Below, in pieces: positions 1 to 9,449 of a stretch of DNA of 64,000 nucleotides (the stretch's first letter is position 1; every line of letters begins with the position of its first letter). Below the pieces are notes generated by a model that was not told the DNA's origin, ran no database searches, and worked only from the letters and a program-made list of their open reading frames with translations. The DNA is from JBDHZU01 sp039812085 (GTDB lineage Bacteria > Actinomycetota > Actinomycetes > S36-B12 > UBA10799). The DNA is taken from positions 12,415 through 76,414 of the forward strand of contig JBDHZU010000001.1 in assembly GCA_039812085.1 (NCBI GenBank), in the 5' to 3' direction. Made by a program: the position numbers and the translations under genes.

Positions 1-172
1 TCTCGGCGCGAATGTTCGCCGTGGACATTTCCGACATGAACTCGCGACGACGCCAGAACTCGCGCGCGTACGGCTTCAGCGGCGGCAGTCCAGCCCGATA
101 AGGCTGGTAGACGTGATGGTTGCCGACGAACTGATCGTCGGAGTCGACACCATCGACTGTTGCTTGAGCCAC
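1..172 (-). CDS. ABC-2 type polysaccharide exporter permease (5' fragment)
   Basis: Only the first 57 codons lie in the window; the gene runs off the left edge. The peptide has a cytoplasmic N-terminus followed by a PLKPYAREFWRRREF stretch, the pre-membrane segment typical of Wzm/TagG-like permeases in actinobacteria that export undecaprenyl-linked polysaccharide or teichoic-acid-like polymers with an ATPase partner. No membrane span is reached before the edge. The GTG start at 172 has an AAAGGGGAA ribosome-binding-like stretch about 11 nt upstream. The neighbouring ExoA-like glycosyltransferase and LCP ligase support a surface-glycan role. Family assignment rests on the short N-terminal motif only. 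Confidence 0.6.
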   Translation of the reverse strand, partial: MAQATVDGVDSDDQFVGNHHVYQPYRAGLPPLKPYAREFWRRREFMSEMSTANIRAE

Positions 173-270
173 TTTGTCGTATTCCCCTTTTTGCTACGCC
201 TTAAGGCACATGTTCGGCTCGATAGTAGACCCGCTTGGACAAGTGCCCCGGAGCCTGGTTCAGCGTGTCA

Positions 271-1308
271 TCAGCCGTTCGACTTGTCGATCTTTGCTTT
301 ACGCAAACCTCCACGCGATGAGAGGAAACCCACTCCCCAACTCACATGCATCGTCGCTAAGACTGCGGGAACCCGGGCACGAACCGGCCAGGTTTCGCCT
401 TTACTGGCCGCTATTCCACCTAGGGCGACCAAAGCCGCGTAGCCAATTGGGGCCAATGCGCCCACCTGCAGGAATCGCACAGCCGGAACCGTGCTGCCCA
501 CCACGAATGCAGCAGTTCCCACGACCAAACCCGTGACCGCGATTGGTGCCGCTAAGTACCGAGCACTGACTGTCTCCGGGTGCTCACGCATCACTTCCCG
601 TCGCCAACGGCCATAGTCGAAGTACTGACGGGCAAGGCGTCTGGCGCTGGAGCGCGGGCGATACTCCACCTCCAAGCGCGGGGTGAACCATACGAGACCG
701 CCTGTCGACCGGATCCGATAGTTCATCTCCCAGTCCTGTGCCCGGTCGAACTCGCTGTCGTAGCCACCAACTCGGTCGAGCGCAGAGCGACGAAATACCC
801 CCAGGTAGACCGTTTCCACCTCACCCTCAGCCCCACCCGTGTGGAACGACGCGTTACCCACGCCAATGCGAGAGGTCATTGCGCAGGCCACAGCTCGCTC
901 GTACGGTGTGCGTCCACGAGCGGCCATCACTCCACCGACGTTGTCGGCACCAGTACGTTGCAACGTCTCAACCGCGATTTGGATGTAGTCCGGCGGCAAC
1001 ATGGCATGACCATCCACCCGCACAATGACGTCGTATCGAACGGCAGCAAGGGCGGCATTCAAACCGTCCGGTGTGCGCCCAGTGGGATTGTCGACCAAGA
1101 CGACTCGGTCATCTGCTGCTCGAAGTTCGCTTGCGACCTGATTCGTGTCGTCAGTCGACGGTCCAAGCGCGAGCACAACTTCTAGTTGTCCGGACCACGT
1201 CTGGTTCAACACCGCATGTACAGCCTCGGTCAGATACTCCGCCTCATTGAGAACGGGCATGATGACGGAAACGGCATCGGATGCTGCCGCAGCGGATTGT
1301 GGAGACAT
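271..1308 (-). CDS. ExoA-like family 2 glycosyltransferase with C-terminal membrane spans
   Basis: Probably transfers a sugar from a nucleotide donor to a lipid-linked or surface glycan at the inner membrane face. The GT-A fold starts near residue 14 (VSVIMPVLNE), the metal/nucleotide-binding VDGH is near residues 98-101, and QDWEMNYRI near 191-199 is the acceptor/catalytic region typical of succinoglycan ExoA-type enzymes. About three hydrophobic segments follow after residue 250. The start is ATG at 1308; an in-frame TTG three codons upstream is less likely. It follows the exporter permease on the same strand and is divergent from the LCP gene. Family is secure; acceptor is unknown. Confidence 0.88.
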   Translation of the reverse strand: MSPQSAAAASDAVSVIMPVLNEAEYLTEAVHAVLNQTWSGQLEVVLALGPSTDDTNQVASELRAADDRVVLVDNPTGRTPDGLNAALAAVRYDVIVRVDGHAMLPPDYIQIAVETLQRTGADNVGGVMAARGRTPYERAVACAMTSRIGVGNASFHTGGAEGEVETVYLGVFRRSALDRVGGYDSEFDRAQDWEMNYRIRSTGGLVWFTPRLEVEYRPRSSARRLARQYFDYGRWRREVMREHPETVSARYLAAPIAVTGLVVGTAAFVVGSTVPAVRFLQVGALAPIGYAALVALGGIAASKGETWPVRARVPAVLATMHVSWGVGFLSSRGGLRKAKIDKSNG

Positions 1309-1475
1309 TGCTACCAACGGTAGTCCGAATCACCCCGCGTTTTGTTCACCGGCTCGACTGGCAGCGCCACATAGCATCGGACGAACAAACCCACTGCCTT
1401 CGATGCGGAACCAAGCATGAGATGCCCGCGTCGCAGTGACATACGTGTGTTGACCCGCCAGCGCCAAGGAGTCTC

Positions 1476-2882
1476 ATGTCCGTCGCCCCGCCCCGGCGAA
1501 AGCGTCCGCTTGGTCGCACTCTTGCGATCGGTGGTGCCGTTGGCATTCTGGCGATCAGCGGCGTCGGATATGCCGCAGCCTCAGAAGTGGCGAGCCAGGT
1601 CTCACATACCCAGGTCTACTCGCTGATCGGGCACCAAGTTGAAGACGACGGTGGCACAAACCTGCTTCTCGTCGGCTCAGATGACCGAACCGGACTCTCA
1701 AAGAAACAGCGCAAGGCGCTGCATGTCGGCCAAGACGAGTACGGCAAGCACACCGACTCAATGATGATCGTTCACATCGCTGATAACGGTTCTGTGGGCG
1801 TAGTCAGTATTCCGCGTGACTCTTACGTAGAGATCCCCGATTTCACGACCGCTAACGGAACGAACATTCCCGCCAGCAAGCAGAAGATCAATGCTGCGTA
1901 TTCCCTCGGTGGACCAGCCCTGACGGTCAAGACTGTCGAGAAAGCAACCGGTGTACACATCGATCACTACGCCGAAATCAATTTCGCTGGATTCGTCAAC
2001 ATGGTGAACGGTCTCGGCGGAGTGCCGGTCTGCACCAAGGTGCCGATTGATGACGAAAAGTCGAACCTGCACTTGAAGGCGGGCACCACCACCCTGAATG
2101 GCAAGCAGGCCTTGGCCTACGTCCGTGCGCGTTACTTCGATCCCAGTGCAGACCTCGGACGAATGAAACGTCAGCAGACCTTCCTCGGCAGCGTTTTCAA
2201 GCGAGCCATGAGCCCGGCAGTCGCGTTGAACCCGGTTCGATTAATGTCGTTCCTCAACGCCAGCGCGAGCAGCGTCACCACTGATGAGAACTTCAGCAAG
2301 TCCGACATGCTTGGCTTAATCGCTAAGGCACGCGTGACGAGCCCATCAGCTATCTCCTTCATGACGGTGCCACTCAGCGGGGATGAGAACGTGCCGGGAG
2401 CTGGCGATGTCGTCATCTGGGACGACGCTCAAGCCCAAGAGCTCTTTGCCAAGCTCAAGACCGGCGATCCGCTCGTCGGCCCCAGCAGTAAGACCAAGTC
2501 AAAGCCCACTGTCGAAATCGACCCTTCACAGATTTCGGTGCAGGTTTTCAACGGCACGAATACTGCGGGCTTGGGAACCAAGGTGTCCAAGGCATTGACT
2601 GCCCAGGGGTACAACGTGGTGGGGCAAGCACAAGACGCCAAATCCCACGACCACACCACCACGGTGATCCAGTACGACCCCGCCTACGACACCTCACTGA
2701 AGACGCTGCAAGCAGCGTTCCCGAATGCACAGGCAGTTCCTGTCCAAGGACTCGGCCACACGTTCCGACTGGTGGTGGGTACGGACTACACCTCGGTGAC
2801 CGCTGTGAAGACGGCCAATTCGTCCTCGGATGCCGATTCAGATAAGCCGAAGACCGCAGCCGACAACATCTGCGCGAACTAA
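1476..2882 (+). CDS. LytR-CpsA-Psr (LCP) family glycopolymer ligase
   Basis: LCP proteins transfer polyprenyl-phosphate-linked glycopolymers (teichoic acid, arabinogalactan or capsule) to peptidoglycan outside the membrane. This 468-residue protein has a basic N-terminus, one membrane segment near 14-36, then LCP blocks: HTDSMMIVHI, IPRDSYVEIP, KINAAYSLGG, GLGGVPVC and ALAYVRARY with the catalytic/lipid-binding Asp and Arg residues. A LytR_C domain follows at about 345-440 (VQVFNGTNTAGLG onward). AAGGAG sits 6-7 nt before the ATG. It lies divergent from the glycosyltransferase, in the position of M. tuberculosis Rv3267. The exact polymer is not determinable. Confidence 0.93.
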   Translation: MSVAPPRRKRPLGRTLAIGGAVGILAISGVGYAAASEVASQVSHTQVYSLIGHQVEDDGGTNLLLVGSDDRTGLSKKQRKALHVGQDEYGKHTDSMMIVHIADNGSVGVVSIPRDSYVEIPDFTTANGTNIPASKQKINAAYSLGGPALTVKTVEKATGVHIDHYAEINFAGFVNMVNGLGGVPVCTKVPIDDEKSNLHLKAGTTTLNGKQALAYVRARYFDPSADLGRMKRQQTFLGSVFKRAMSPAVALNPVRLMSFLNASASSVTTDENFSKSDMLGLIAKARVTSPSAISFMTVPLSGDENVPGAGDVVIWDDAQAQELFAKLKTGDPLVGPSSKTKSKPTVEIDPSQISVQVFNGTNTAGLGTKVSKALTAQGYNVVGQAQDAKSHDHTTTVIQYDPAYDTSLKTLQAAFPNAQAVPVQGLGHTFRLVVGTDYTSVTAVKTANSSSDADSDKPKTAADNICAN

Positions 2883-2909
2883 TCGTCTAGCGGCGCTCAC
2901 CCAACGCGA

Positions 2910-3425
2910 TTACTCGACGGCGCGACGAACGATCTCGCCCTTTGCGGTGGCACTGCTCTGTAGTTCGGACTGGAACTTCTCCATCTGCAAGCGGATTGAG
3001 TCGTCTTCCACACCCAGGATTCGCGCAGCAAGTAAGCCAGCATTCCGTGCATTCCCAATCGCCACAGCAGCAACCGGCACACCCGCTGGCATCTGGACGA
3101 TGGACAGTAACGAATCCAAACCGTCCAACTGCTTGAGGGCAACCGGCACCCCAATCACGGGCAACGTGGTGACGCTGGCCAGCATCCCCGGCAGATGAGC
3201 GGCACCTCCCGCTCCAGCAATGATCACTTTCAAACCACGTGCTTGTGCCTGCATTCCGTAGTCGAGCATTGCCTGCGGCATCCGATGGGCAGACACGACA
3301 TCGGCCTCGAACGGGATGTCGAACTCACTGAGTGCGTCTGCTGCTGCCTTCATCGTGGGCCAGTCCGAGTCTGAGCCCATCACAATGCCCACTAACGGCT
3401 CTGACGACTGCTGCTCGCTACTCAT
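2910..3425 (-). CDS. purE: N5-carboxyaminoimidazole ribonucleotide mutase
   Basis: Converts N5-CAIR to CAIR in de novo purine synthesis, using the product of PurK. The 171-residue chain has the PurE signatures [13 protein letters not shown] at the N-terminus, SAHRMP, and [11 protein letters not shown] in the CAIR-binding loop. The start is the ATG at 3425, which overlaps the purK stop by 8 nt and has GGAG just upstream; the longer reading frame extends into purK and is not used. Translational coupling to purK is expected, as in most bacteria. The gene ends 28 bp from the convergent LCP gene with no clear terminator between them. Confidence 0.96.
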   Translation of the reverse strand: MSSEQQSSEPLVGIVMGSDSDWPTMKAAADALSEFDIPFEADVVSAHRMPQAMLDYGMQAQARGLKVIIAGAGGAAHLPGMLASVTTLPVIGVPVALKQLDGLDSLLSIVQMPAGVPVAAVAIGNARNAGLLAARILGVEDDSIRLQMEKFQSELQSSATAKGEIVRRAVE

Positions 3426-4608
3426 TAATCGCTCCAGAGATGAAGTCGGCTGCGTGTACTGCGCGTTCGACAAGTTCGGGTGACCACTGACCAACAGCGT
3501 TCACATGTCCTAGTTTGCGCCCTGGACGTGGCGCCTTGCCGTACAAGTGCACCTTGACTCGTGGATCCCGAGCCATGACATGACGAAACGATGCATACAT
3601 GCCGGTGGCTTGCGTTCCCAGAATATTGACCATCACAGTGGCTGGGCTGGTCGCGCTCGGCGAACCCAAAGGAAGATCCAGAATCGCCCGCAGGTGGTTT
3701 TCAAACTGGGAGGTGACCGCACCATCCATACTCCAGTGACCCGAGTTATGCGGCCTCATGGCAAGTTCGTTGATCAACACACCGTCGCCGGTATCAAACA
3801 ATTCCACTGCCAACATTCCGGTCACGTCCAACACCTGGGCGACTTTCATGGCTACTCGTTGTGCCTGCATGGCAGTGTCATCGTCCAACTCGGGAGCCGG
3901 CGAGATCACCATGCTGCAGATTCCATCGGTCTGCACTGTCTGCACGACGGGGTAGGCAACAGCTTGTCCATGTGGTGAGCGAGCAACCTGAGCCGCTAAC
4001 TCACGGGTAAACGGAACGTACTGCTCTAAGAGCCATACCGCCCCATCGGCCAGTTCGGTATCTGCGATGACCGCCAACGCTTGGTCCCGGTCATCGACCA
4101 CCCACACACCACGACCGTCGTATCCCCCGCGCGATGTCTTCAACACCAACGGCCAACCTGCGCGATCACCAAAAGCAGTCAGTATCTGCGCGACCTCATC
4201 ATCGCTGGCATCTGCTGCCACGACCTGCCACTGCGGGATGGGCAAACCAGCATCTTGCAACGTCTGTCGCATGACGACTTTGTCTTGTGCATTGATCAAG
4301 GCCGACGGCCCAGGGCGTACCGCAATCCCATCAGCGATCAACGATTCGAGAATTGCCTGTGGGACATGTTCGTGATCGAAAGTCACCACATCGCAGCCGC
4401 GGGCAAACTCGCGCACAGCATCCGGATCGTCATGCCGACCGATACGGACGTCTTGGATGACTTGGGCTGCTGACTCATCGGGAGAGGCCGCCAGCACGCG
4501 AAGTTGGACGCCCAACGCAATCGCAGACTGCTGCATCATCCGAGCCAGTTGCCCCCCACCGATGACCCCAACAACGGGGAAGTCATCGATCCGTTTCAGC
4601 TCGCTCAC
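3418..4608 (-). CDS. purK: N5-carboxyaminoimidazole ribonucleotide synthase
   Basis: ATP-grasp enzyme that carboxylates AIR with bicarbonate and ATP to give N5-CAIR, the substrate of PurE. The pre-ATP-grasp Rossmann part begins [13 protein letters not shown]. The ATP-grasp domain contains [13 protein letters not shown], and the late [15 protein letters not shown] block with Glu/Asn metal ligands is typical of PurK. At 396 residues it has the usual length. The GTG start at 4608 overlaps the stop of the upstream aldose epimerase gene by 4 nt (GTGA), so purK and purE belong to a leftward operon with acyl-CoA dehydrogenase and the epimerase. Confidence 0.96.
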   Translation of the reverse strand: MSELKRIDDFPVVGVIGGGQLARMMQQSAIALGVQLRVLAASPDESAAQVIQDVRIGRHDDPDAVREFARGCDVVTFDHEHVPQAILESLIADGIAVRPGPSALINAQDKVVMRQTLQDAGLPIPQWQVVAADASDDEVAQILTAFGDRAGWPLVLKTSRGGYDGRGVWVVDDRDQALAVIADTELADGAVWLLEQYVPFTRELAAQVARSPHGQAVAYPVVQTVQTDGICSMVISPAPELDDDTAMQAQRVAMKVAQVLDVTGMLAVELFDTGDGVLINELAMRPHNSGHWSMDGAVTSQFENHLRAILDLPLGSPSATSPATVMVNILGTQATGMYASFRHVMARDPRVKVHLYGKAPRPGRKLGHVNAVGQWSPELVERAVHAADFISGAINE

Positions 4609-5597
4609 ACCTCTACCCCAGCGTCTGTAATCGCGATTCGGTAAGCCGCCACATGTGACTGCCCCTGCTGCAGGACTGCGATCGGGAAGTGCCCGGACAG
4701 CGGGTCGGTGGGAGCCGACATCGGCTCGATGGCAACAAGGGAGTCACCCGCAGGAGCAAAGAGCACTGCGTACGAATATCCCTCGTCGTAACACAGATTG
4801 ATACGCCGCCCACCGCCTTCAAGCCAGGCCACAGCTCCTGGCTTCACTTCGGCGTAGAGGTTGTCCAACGTGATGCCATCGTCGTTTGGGTCTCCGAGTG
4901 CTTCCATAAAGACGGGTACTCGAGTGAGTTGTCCCGTGGGTACGCAACGGTCGTCCAACTCCACCTGTTCAACAAACGGCGAGCAGACCACCCAATCCGC
5001 GCGATCAAGTTCGGGAACGACAAAGTACGGATGCCAACCCACAGCGACCGGTACCGGCGTCTCGGTTGTTGCCGTGACAGTCGTGGTGATGGTGAGGGTC
5101 CGATCTTCGACCGACATCGAGACGGTCAGCTCGTGTGGGAACGGCCAAGCCGGAAAACAACTCAGGGTCGAATCGAAAGACAACGTGGCGCTCAAGGTGG
5201 CTCGCGCCGCTTCGACGTGCTCAGCAGTGACCTGCCATTGATCACTGCCCGCAAGTAATCCATGAATGGGCAGTCCGTTGGCATCGGGATGCACGCCCGA
5301 CTCAGGGGAAACATCAAGGCTTATGCCCTCGAAGGTGGTGACATCAAGCCGATTCGCCCAGGGGGCAAGCAGTGGAATCCCGAAGGTCTTACCGTCCTTC
5401 AGCCATGCCTGTAGACCCGCTCGTTGGCCAAGGATTTCGACCCCATCGACGAGTAATGAGGTGCCAATCATTCCGCCTTGCGGGATAACCGTCAGTTCCA
5501 GACGCGGCGTCGCCAAGACGTACGCCTGAAGGTCTGGCGCATCCTCGGCAGGACGTTGTTCGATCCGGGCCACAGCGGCATCGCTACTAGAGGTCAT
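4605..5597 (-). CDS. Aldose 1-epimerase family protein
   Basis: GalM-type beta-sandwich enzyme expected to interconvert alpha and beta anomers of a hexose or modified sugar in the cytoplasm. Visible family signatures are FGIPLLAPWANRL near the N-terminus, GLPIHGLL containing the conserved His, VGWHPYF with the catalytic His, and the late Glu in AIEPMSAPTDPL. I take the ATG at 5597, just past the stop of the acyl-CoA dehydrogenase gene; a GTG ten codons upstream is possible. It sits between acyl-CoA dehydrogenase and purK with a 4-nt overlap to purK. Substrate unknown; it could be a glucose-6-phosphate 1-epimerase relative. Confidence 0.88.
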   Translation of the reverse strand: MTSSSDAAVARIEQRPAEDAPDLQAYVLATPRLELTVIPQGGMIGTSLLVDGVEILGQRAGLQAWLKDGKTFGIPLLAPWANRLDVTTFEGISLDVSPESGVHPDANGLPIHGLLAGSDQWQVTAEHVEAARATLSATLSFDSTLSCFPAWPFPHELTVSMSVEDRTLTITTTVTATTETPVPVAVGWHPYFVVPELDRADWVVCSPFVEQVELDDRCVPTGQLTRVPVFMEALGDPNDDGITLDNLYAEVKPGAVAWLEGGGRRINLCYDEGYSYAVLFAPAGDSLVAIEPMSAPTDPLSGHFPIAVLQQGQSHVAAYRIAITDAGVEV

Positions 5598-5601
5598 GCG
5601 G

Positions 5602-6753
5602 TCATTCTTGCGGTAGACCGAGGTCACGGGAAATCAATAGCCGCTGAACCTCACTCGTTCCCTCTCCGATCTCCAAAATCTTGGCATCACGGTAGAAGCG
5701 GCCAACCGGGAACTCGATAGTGAATCCATAGCCGCCGTGGACTTGCGTGGCCGCACGAGAGTTGTCCATCGCGGCATTCGAAGAATGCAGTTTTGCGATC
5801 GCGGCCTGGCGTTTGAACGGTCGGTCGGCCTGCATCCGCGCAGCCGCATCCCGCCACGCCAATCGGGAGGTATGGGCGCGCACTTCCATATCCGCGATCA
5901 TGAAGCTGACGGCTTGTTGTGCACCGATCGGTTTGCCGAATGCCTCACGTTGCTGGGCATATGTGACTGACTCATCCACACACCCTTGCGCCAGGCCGGT
6001 AGACAGGGCGGCAATAGCGATTCGTCCTTCGTCCAAAATTCGCAGGAACTGGGCGTAGCCACGGCCCAACTCCCCCAAAAGATTCTCTTGCGGTACACGC
6101 ACATCGTCGAAAGCCAACTCGTGCGTATCGGAGGCGTTCCAGCCGACCTTCGCGTATTCCTTGCTCACCGTGAATCCAGGAGTCCCAGCCGGCACGATGA
6201 TTGACGAGATGTGCTTCCTGCCATTGTCATCGACTCCCGTCACCGCCGTCACGGTCACGAGCCCAGTGATCTCGGTGCCGGAATTGGTGATGAACGCTTT
6301 GGATCCGTTGATCACCCATTCACCATCGACTAATTCCGCACGAGTCCGAGTTCCCCCCGCATCGGACCCAGCACCGGGTTCCGTGAGGCCGAACGCGCCG
6401 AGCATTTCGCCAGAAGTGAGTGCCGGTAGCCACTGCTGTTTTTGCTCTTCGGTACCAAATCGATAGATCGGCATAGCACCCAACGAGATCGCGGCTTCCA
6501 AAGTGATCGCGATCGAGGAATCGACCCGGGCGAGTTCTTCCAACGCCACACAGAGAGACAGGTAGTCCCCTCCCATGCCGCCGTATTCCTCCGGGAACGG
6601 CAACCCAAACAATCCCAGCTTTGCCATCTTCTGGACTAACGGCAGCGGGAACTCTCCGCGTACGTAGTAGTCACCAATTTCCGGCGCGATGACGTCGTGG
6701 GCGAACTGCTCGACCATCTGGCGCAGTTGTTCGTGTTCCTCCGACAATTCCAT
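5602..6753 (-). CDS. Acyl-CoA dehydrogenase (FadE25-like)
   Basis: FAD enzyme catalysing alpha,beta-desaturation of acyl-CoA, with electrons passed to ETF. About 383 residues: N-terminal helices, FGLTEPGAGSDAGG and ITNSG in the FAD/substrate region, a DEGRIAIAA helix, HGGYGFTIEFPVGRFYRD near the C-terminus, and EIGEGTSEVQR carrying the catalytic-base Glu at the short-chain/isobutyryl-type position. The start is ATG 6753 because GAGGAG lies about 8 nt upstream; an in-frame TTG overlapping the previous stop was rejected. The proximity to purK-purE matches fadE25 of M. tuberculosis (Rv3274c). Chain-length preference is not certain. Confidence 0.94.
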   Translation of the reverse strand: MELSEEHEQLRQMVEQFAHDVIAPEIGDYYVRGEFPLPLVQKMAKLGLFGLPFPEEYGGMGGDYLSLCVALEELARVDSSIAITLEAAISLGAMPIYRFGTEEQKQQWLPALTSGEMLGAFGLTEPGAGSDAGGTRTRAELVDGEWVINGSKAFITNSGTEITGLVTVTAVTGVDDNGRKHISSIIVPAGTPGFTVSKEYAKVGWNASDTHELAFDDVRVPQENLLGELGRGYAQFLRILDEGRIAIAALSTGLAQGCVDESVTYAQQREAFGKPIGAQQAVSFMIADMEVRAHTSRLAWRDAAARMQADRPFKRQAAIAKLHSSNAAMDNSRAATQVHGGYGFTIEFPVGRFYRDAKILEIGEGTSEVQRLLISRDLGLPQE

Positions 6754-6770
6754 CGTGTCTGTCTCCTCGT

Positions 6771-8450
6771 TCAATTGGTCGTTCCTGCTCCCAACTTATC
6801 TCCGCAGGAACCCAGCAGTAACTCCCGCGACCGAGGTGGAACCACCACAGGCGCCTTTGCTCGCAACGCCGCGAGTTGTTCATCAGTCACTAAGTCGCGC
6901 CGCACGTAGTCCAGGTCTCGATAGATCGGGACGTAATCCTGAGAAAACTTCGGATTCGAGGTAATTCCTCTTCCCCATGGACCATGCACGTTAATGAACT
7001 CTGGCCGGACCTTATTGAGCACATACCGACCCATGGCACCAAGTCGGCCATCCGAACGTAGCGACGCGATCTTCGGATCGACTAATCCCGCGATGTCCAC
7101 TGCCTGTTGTCTGCCGGCTAGTAAGACTCCACCCACATCGGCCAAAGCCAACGTGTTGGGCTGTGGCAGGCCAAGCTCTTGGGCATAAGCAGCAAATGAC
7201 TGGCTATATCGAGCGTCAACCCAACATGCGCTCAACGTCGGCCCAGCGACGAATTTCGAACTGCTCGAAGCAAAATGCTGACCAGTCAGTACAGCCGCTG
7301 CCACGACCGCAGCAACACAGACAGCCAAGAGCGCTCGACTGGTGACTGTCGACAACACCCGCACTGTTGACATTGCCACCAAGGAACAGCCGGCTACCCA
7401 GATGGGAGTGGCAAAACGCAACTGGTCCATCCAGTCCTTATTCAGGACGAAAAATGCTGTACACGCTGCACCCAAGACAATCGCTGTCGGTCCAATCACG
7501 GTCAACCATTGGCGCCGGTCTACTGATCCGCTGACCTTGAGTACGACCGCAGTCACCACCATGACGAGCGCGAACAAACACGCCGCCCAGCCGAGGTAGG
7601 AGGTGATGTCTCCAATGCGGCCCATCGTCCAGATACCCGAAAAATCCTGCCCCTTCGCGATCGCCGTGTTGGGAACAAGCTGCCGGAAAATAATCCATCG
7701 AACCGTCAGCACCACCGCAAATCCACACCCAGCCATCGCTGCGTAGCGCACGCTCGAGATGCACCGTTCGCGCAAAGAATGTCCAGTCGCCAGCAGCAAC
7801 GCGCAACCGATGAAGACCGGAAGGTAGACCGCCCCATCTGGGCGCGTGCACACCAGGAGCAACACCACGACAGCGGCAACCAGTTCGGTACGGATGGTAA
7901 GGATCTGGTCGAATGCCACCGCACGGGTAAGTAAGGCAATGAGAACGGCAATGAGTAATCCGTAGAGACCATTCTCCAAACCAGACACTGCCCAAATGAC
8001 GTAGCTGGGAATAGCAGCCAGCATGATCCCGGCCAGTGCGGCGGCAGCTACTGCGCTCGCTGCTGGCTGCCAGATGGATCGGGCTGTTATATACACCGCC
8101 CAGACAGTGCCGATGAAACACAGCACTGCCAACATTTTGGGGAACCACACATAGTCAGGAACGCCGAAAATCGTGGTCTGCGAATCAAATAAATGGGCAG
8201 CCTTCCCGACGATCAGTGCCGCCAACCATGTGGGGTTGGAGTACCCCTCCACAACCGGTCCGCCTGGTTGGGCAACGAATCCGTTTCCCTGCACCAAATT
8301 GCGTGCGTAAGCGAAGGTGATGGCCGCATCGTCCACAATCCAGCGTGACAACCGGGAAGCCTGAACAAGAAAGATCCCGGTGGGGATGACCAGCATCGCG
8401 GCTACATACCACCGGGGAACTGCACGCTCATTGGCGAGCGACTGATTCAC
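6771..8450 (-). CDS. AftB-like GT-C arabinofuranosyltransferase (paralog 1)
   Basis: Polytopic membrane protein of 559 residues resembling terminal arabinofuranosyltransferases that use decaprenyl-phosphoryl-arabinose outside the membrane. Asp-Asp at residues 40-41 in the first external loop (WIVDDAAITFAYAR) and EGYSNPTW at 68-75 form the GT-C signature. About nine hydrophobic segments follow, then a soluble C-terminal region with LADVGG and DIAGLVDP. The GTG start has TAGCAT 6 nt upstream and no Shine-Dalgarno. It is divergent from the UbiA/DprE1-like genes that would make the donor, as AftB neighbours UbiA in mycobacteria. A paralog lies at 38010-39815. Exact acceptor is inferred only. Confidence 0.78.
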   Translation of the reverse strand: MNQSLANERAVPRWYVAAMLVIPTGIFLVQASRLSRWIVDDAAITFAYARNLVQGNGFVAQPGGPVVEGYSNPTWLAALIVGKAAHLFDSQTTIFGVPDYVWFPKMLAVLCFIGTVWAVYITARSIWQPAASAVAAAALAGIMLAAIPSYVIWAVSGLENGLYGLLIAVLIALLTRAVAFDQILTIRTELVAAVVVLLLVCTRPDGAVYLPVFIGCALLLATGHSLRERCISSVRYAAMAGCGFAVVLTVRWIIFRQLVPNTAIAKGQDFSGIWTMGRIGDITSYLGWAACLFALVMVVTAVVLKVSGSVDRRQWLTVIGPTAIVLGAACTAFFVLNKDWMDQLRFATPIWVAGCSLVAMSTVRVLSTVTSRALLAVCVAAVVAAAVLTGQHFASSSSKFVAGPTLSACWVDARYSQSFAAYAQELGLPQPNTLALADVGGVLLAGRQQAVDIAGLVDPKIASLRSDGRLGAMGRYVLNKVRPEFINVHGPWGRGITSNPKFSQDYVPIYRDLDYVRRDLVTDEQLAALRAKAPVVVPPRSRELLLGSCGDKLGAGTTN

Positions 8451-8456
8451 CCAACG

Positions 8457-8462
8457 ATGCTA
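8457..8462 (-). promoter_or_regulatory. -10 element for leaderless AftB-like gene
   Basis: TAGCAT lies 6 nt before the GTG start at 8450 on the minus strand, with no Shine-Dalgarno. The same hexamer and spacing precede the paralog at 38010. Confidence 0.5.
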
Positions 8463-8546
8463 ATGGCACTCAGTCGTATCACCGAGCAATTGGAGATCTT
8501 GTCGCTGGTCCGGTCTGACACCGATGATTTATGACACCTTTAGCTG

Positions 8547-9449
8547 GTGAACACCTCGATGCAGGTCGATGCACCGACTAGTACGGCCACGGCGCTCGCA
8601 CGCCTCGTTCGACCTAAACAATGGGTCAAGAACGTTCTGGTTGTTGCAGCGCCGCTAGCTGCCGGTGTGTTACTTCAACCGGACGTCTTGGCACGAACGG
8701 TGATGGCGTTCGTTTGTTTCTGCCTGGCGGCATCAGCCACGTACCTCGTTAATGACGTATTGGATCGAGAATCCGACCGGCAGCACCCGAAGAAGCGGGA
8801 AAGGCCTGTTGCTGCTGGACTCGTTAGTCCGCGAACTGCCACCACCCTGGCCATCGTGCTGGGGTTAGCCGCAATTGTTATCCCGCTGATCTTTCATGCC
8901 TATTCACTGACCTACGTCATCCTCGGCTACCTCGCGTTGCAGATCGCCTACGTCGGATGGCTCAAGCACGAACCTGTCCTCGACATCGCCTGTATCGCAG
9001 GCGGCTTCCTGCTGCGAGCTATTGCCGGCGGTGCCGCCGCTAGTGTGCCGCTATCGAATGCGTTCCTCATCGTGGTGGGTTTCGGTGCCTTGTTCATGGC
9101 TGTTGGCAAGCGGTACTCCGAACTGGAAACGCATGATCAGGCGACACACCAGACCCGCCGCGCACTCAACGGCTACACCCCCAGTTTCTTGCGCATGCTC
9201 TTGGCCGTGTCGGCATCAGTCACCTTGATCGGGTACGCGTTGTGGGCATTTGAAATCGCCGGTAAATCACAGCTACCCATGGCCACCATGTCGGTTATCC
9301 CATTCACGCTCGCACTGCTTCGCTACGCGCGCGATATCGACGCAGCAGAGGCAGAGGCACCCGAAGACCTCGTTCTGGGCGATCGCACCCTGCTCGTCCT
9401 GGGGTTGATCTGGCTCGTCTTGTTTGCCAGCCAAGCGATGTACTCATGA
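8547..9449 (+). CDS. ubiA: Decaprenyl-phosphate phosphoribosyltransferase (UbiA family)
   Basis: Predicted to transfer phosphoribose from PRPP to decaprenyl phosphate, the first committed step to decaprenyl-phosphoryl-arabinose (as Rv3806c). The first Asp-rich motif is NDVLDRESDRQHPKKRERP at about 69-87, with the HP-K-RP extension typical of DPPR synthases rather than ubiquinone UbiA. The second polar loop is GWLKHEPVLD. Seven to nine membrane segments are visible in 300 residues. The GTG at 8547 is preceded by CACCTT at 6 nt. The stop overlaps the start of the DprE1-like gene (ATGA), so the two are coupled. Confidence 0.87.
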   Translation: MNTSMQVDAPTSTATALARLVRPKQWVKNVLVVAAPLAAGVLLQPDVLARTVMAFVCFCLAASATYLVNDVLDRESDRQHPKKRERPVAAGLVSPRTATTLAIVLGLAAIVIPLIFHAYSLTYVILGYLALQIAYVGWLKHEPVLDIACIAGGFLLRAIAGGAAASVPLSNAFLIVVGFGALFMAVGKRYSELETHDQATHQTRRALNGYTPSFLRMLLAVSASVTLIGYALWAFEIAGKSQLPMATMSVIPFTLALLRYARDIDAAEAEAPEDLVLGDRTLLVLGLIWLVLFASQAMYS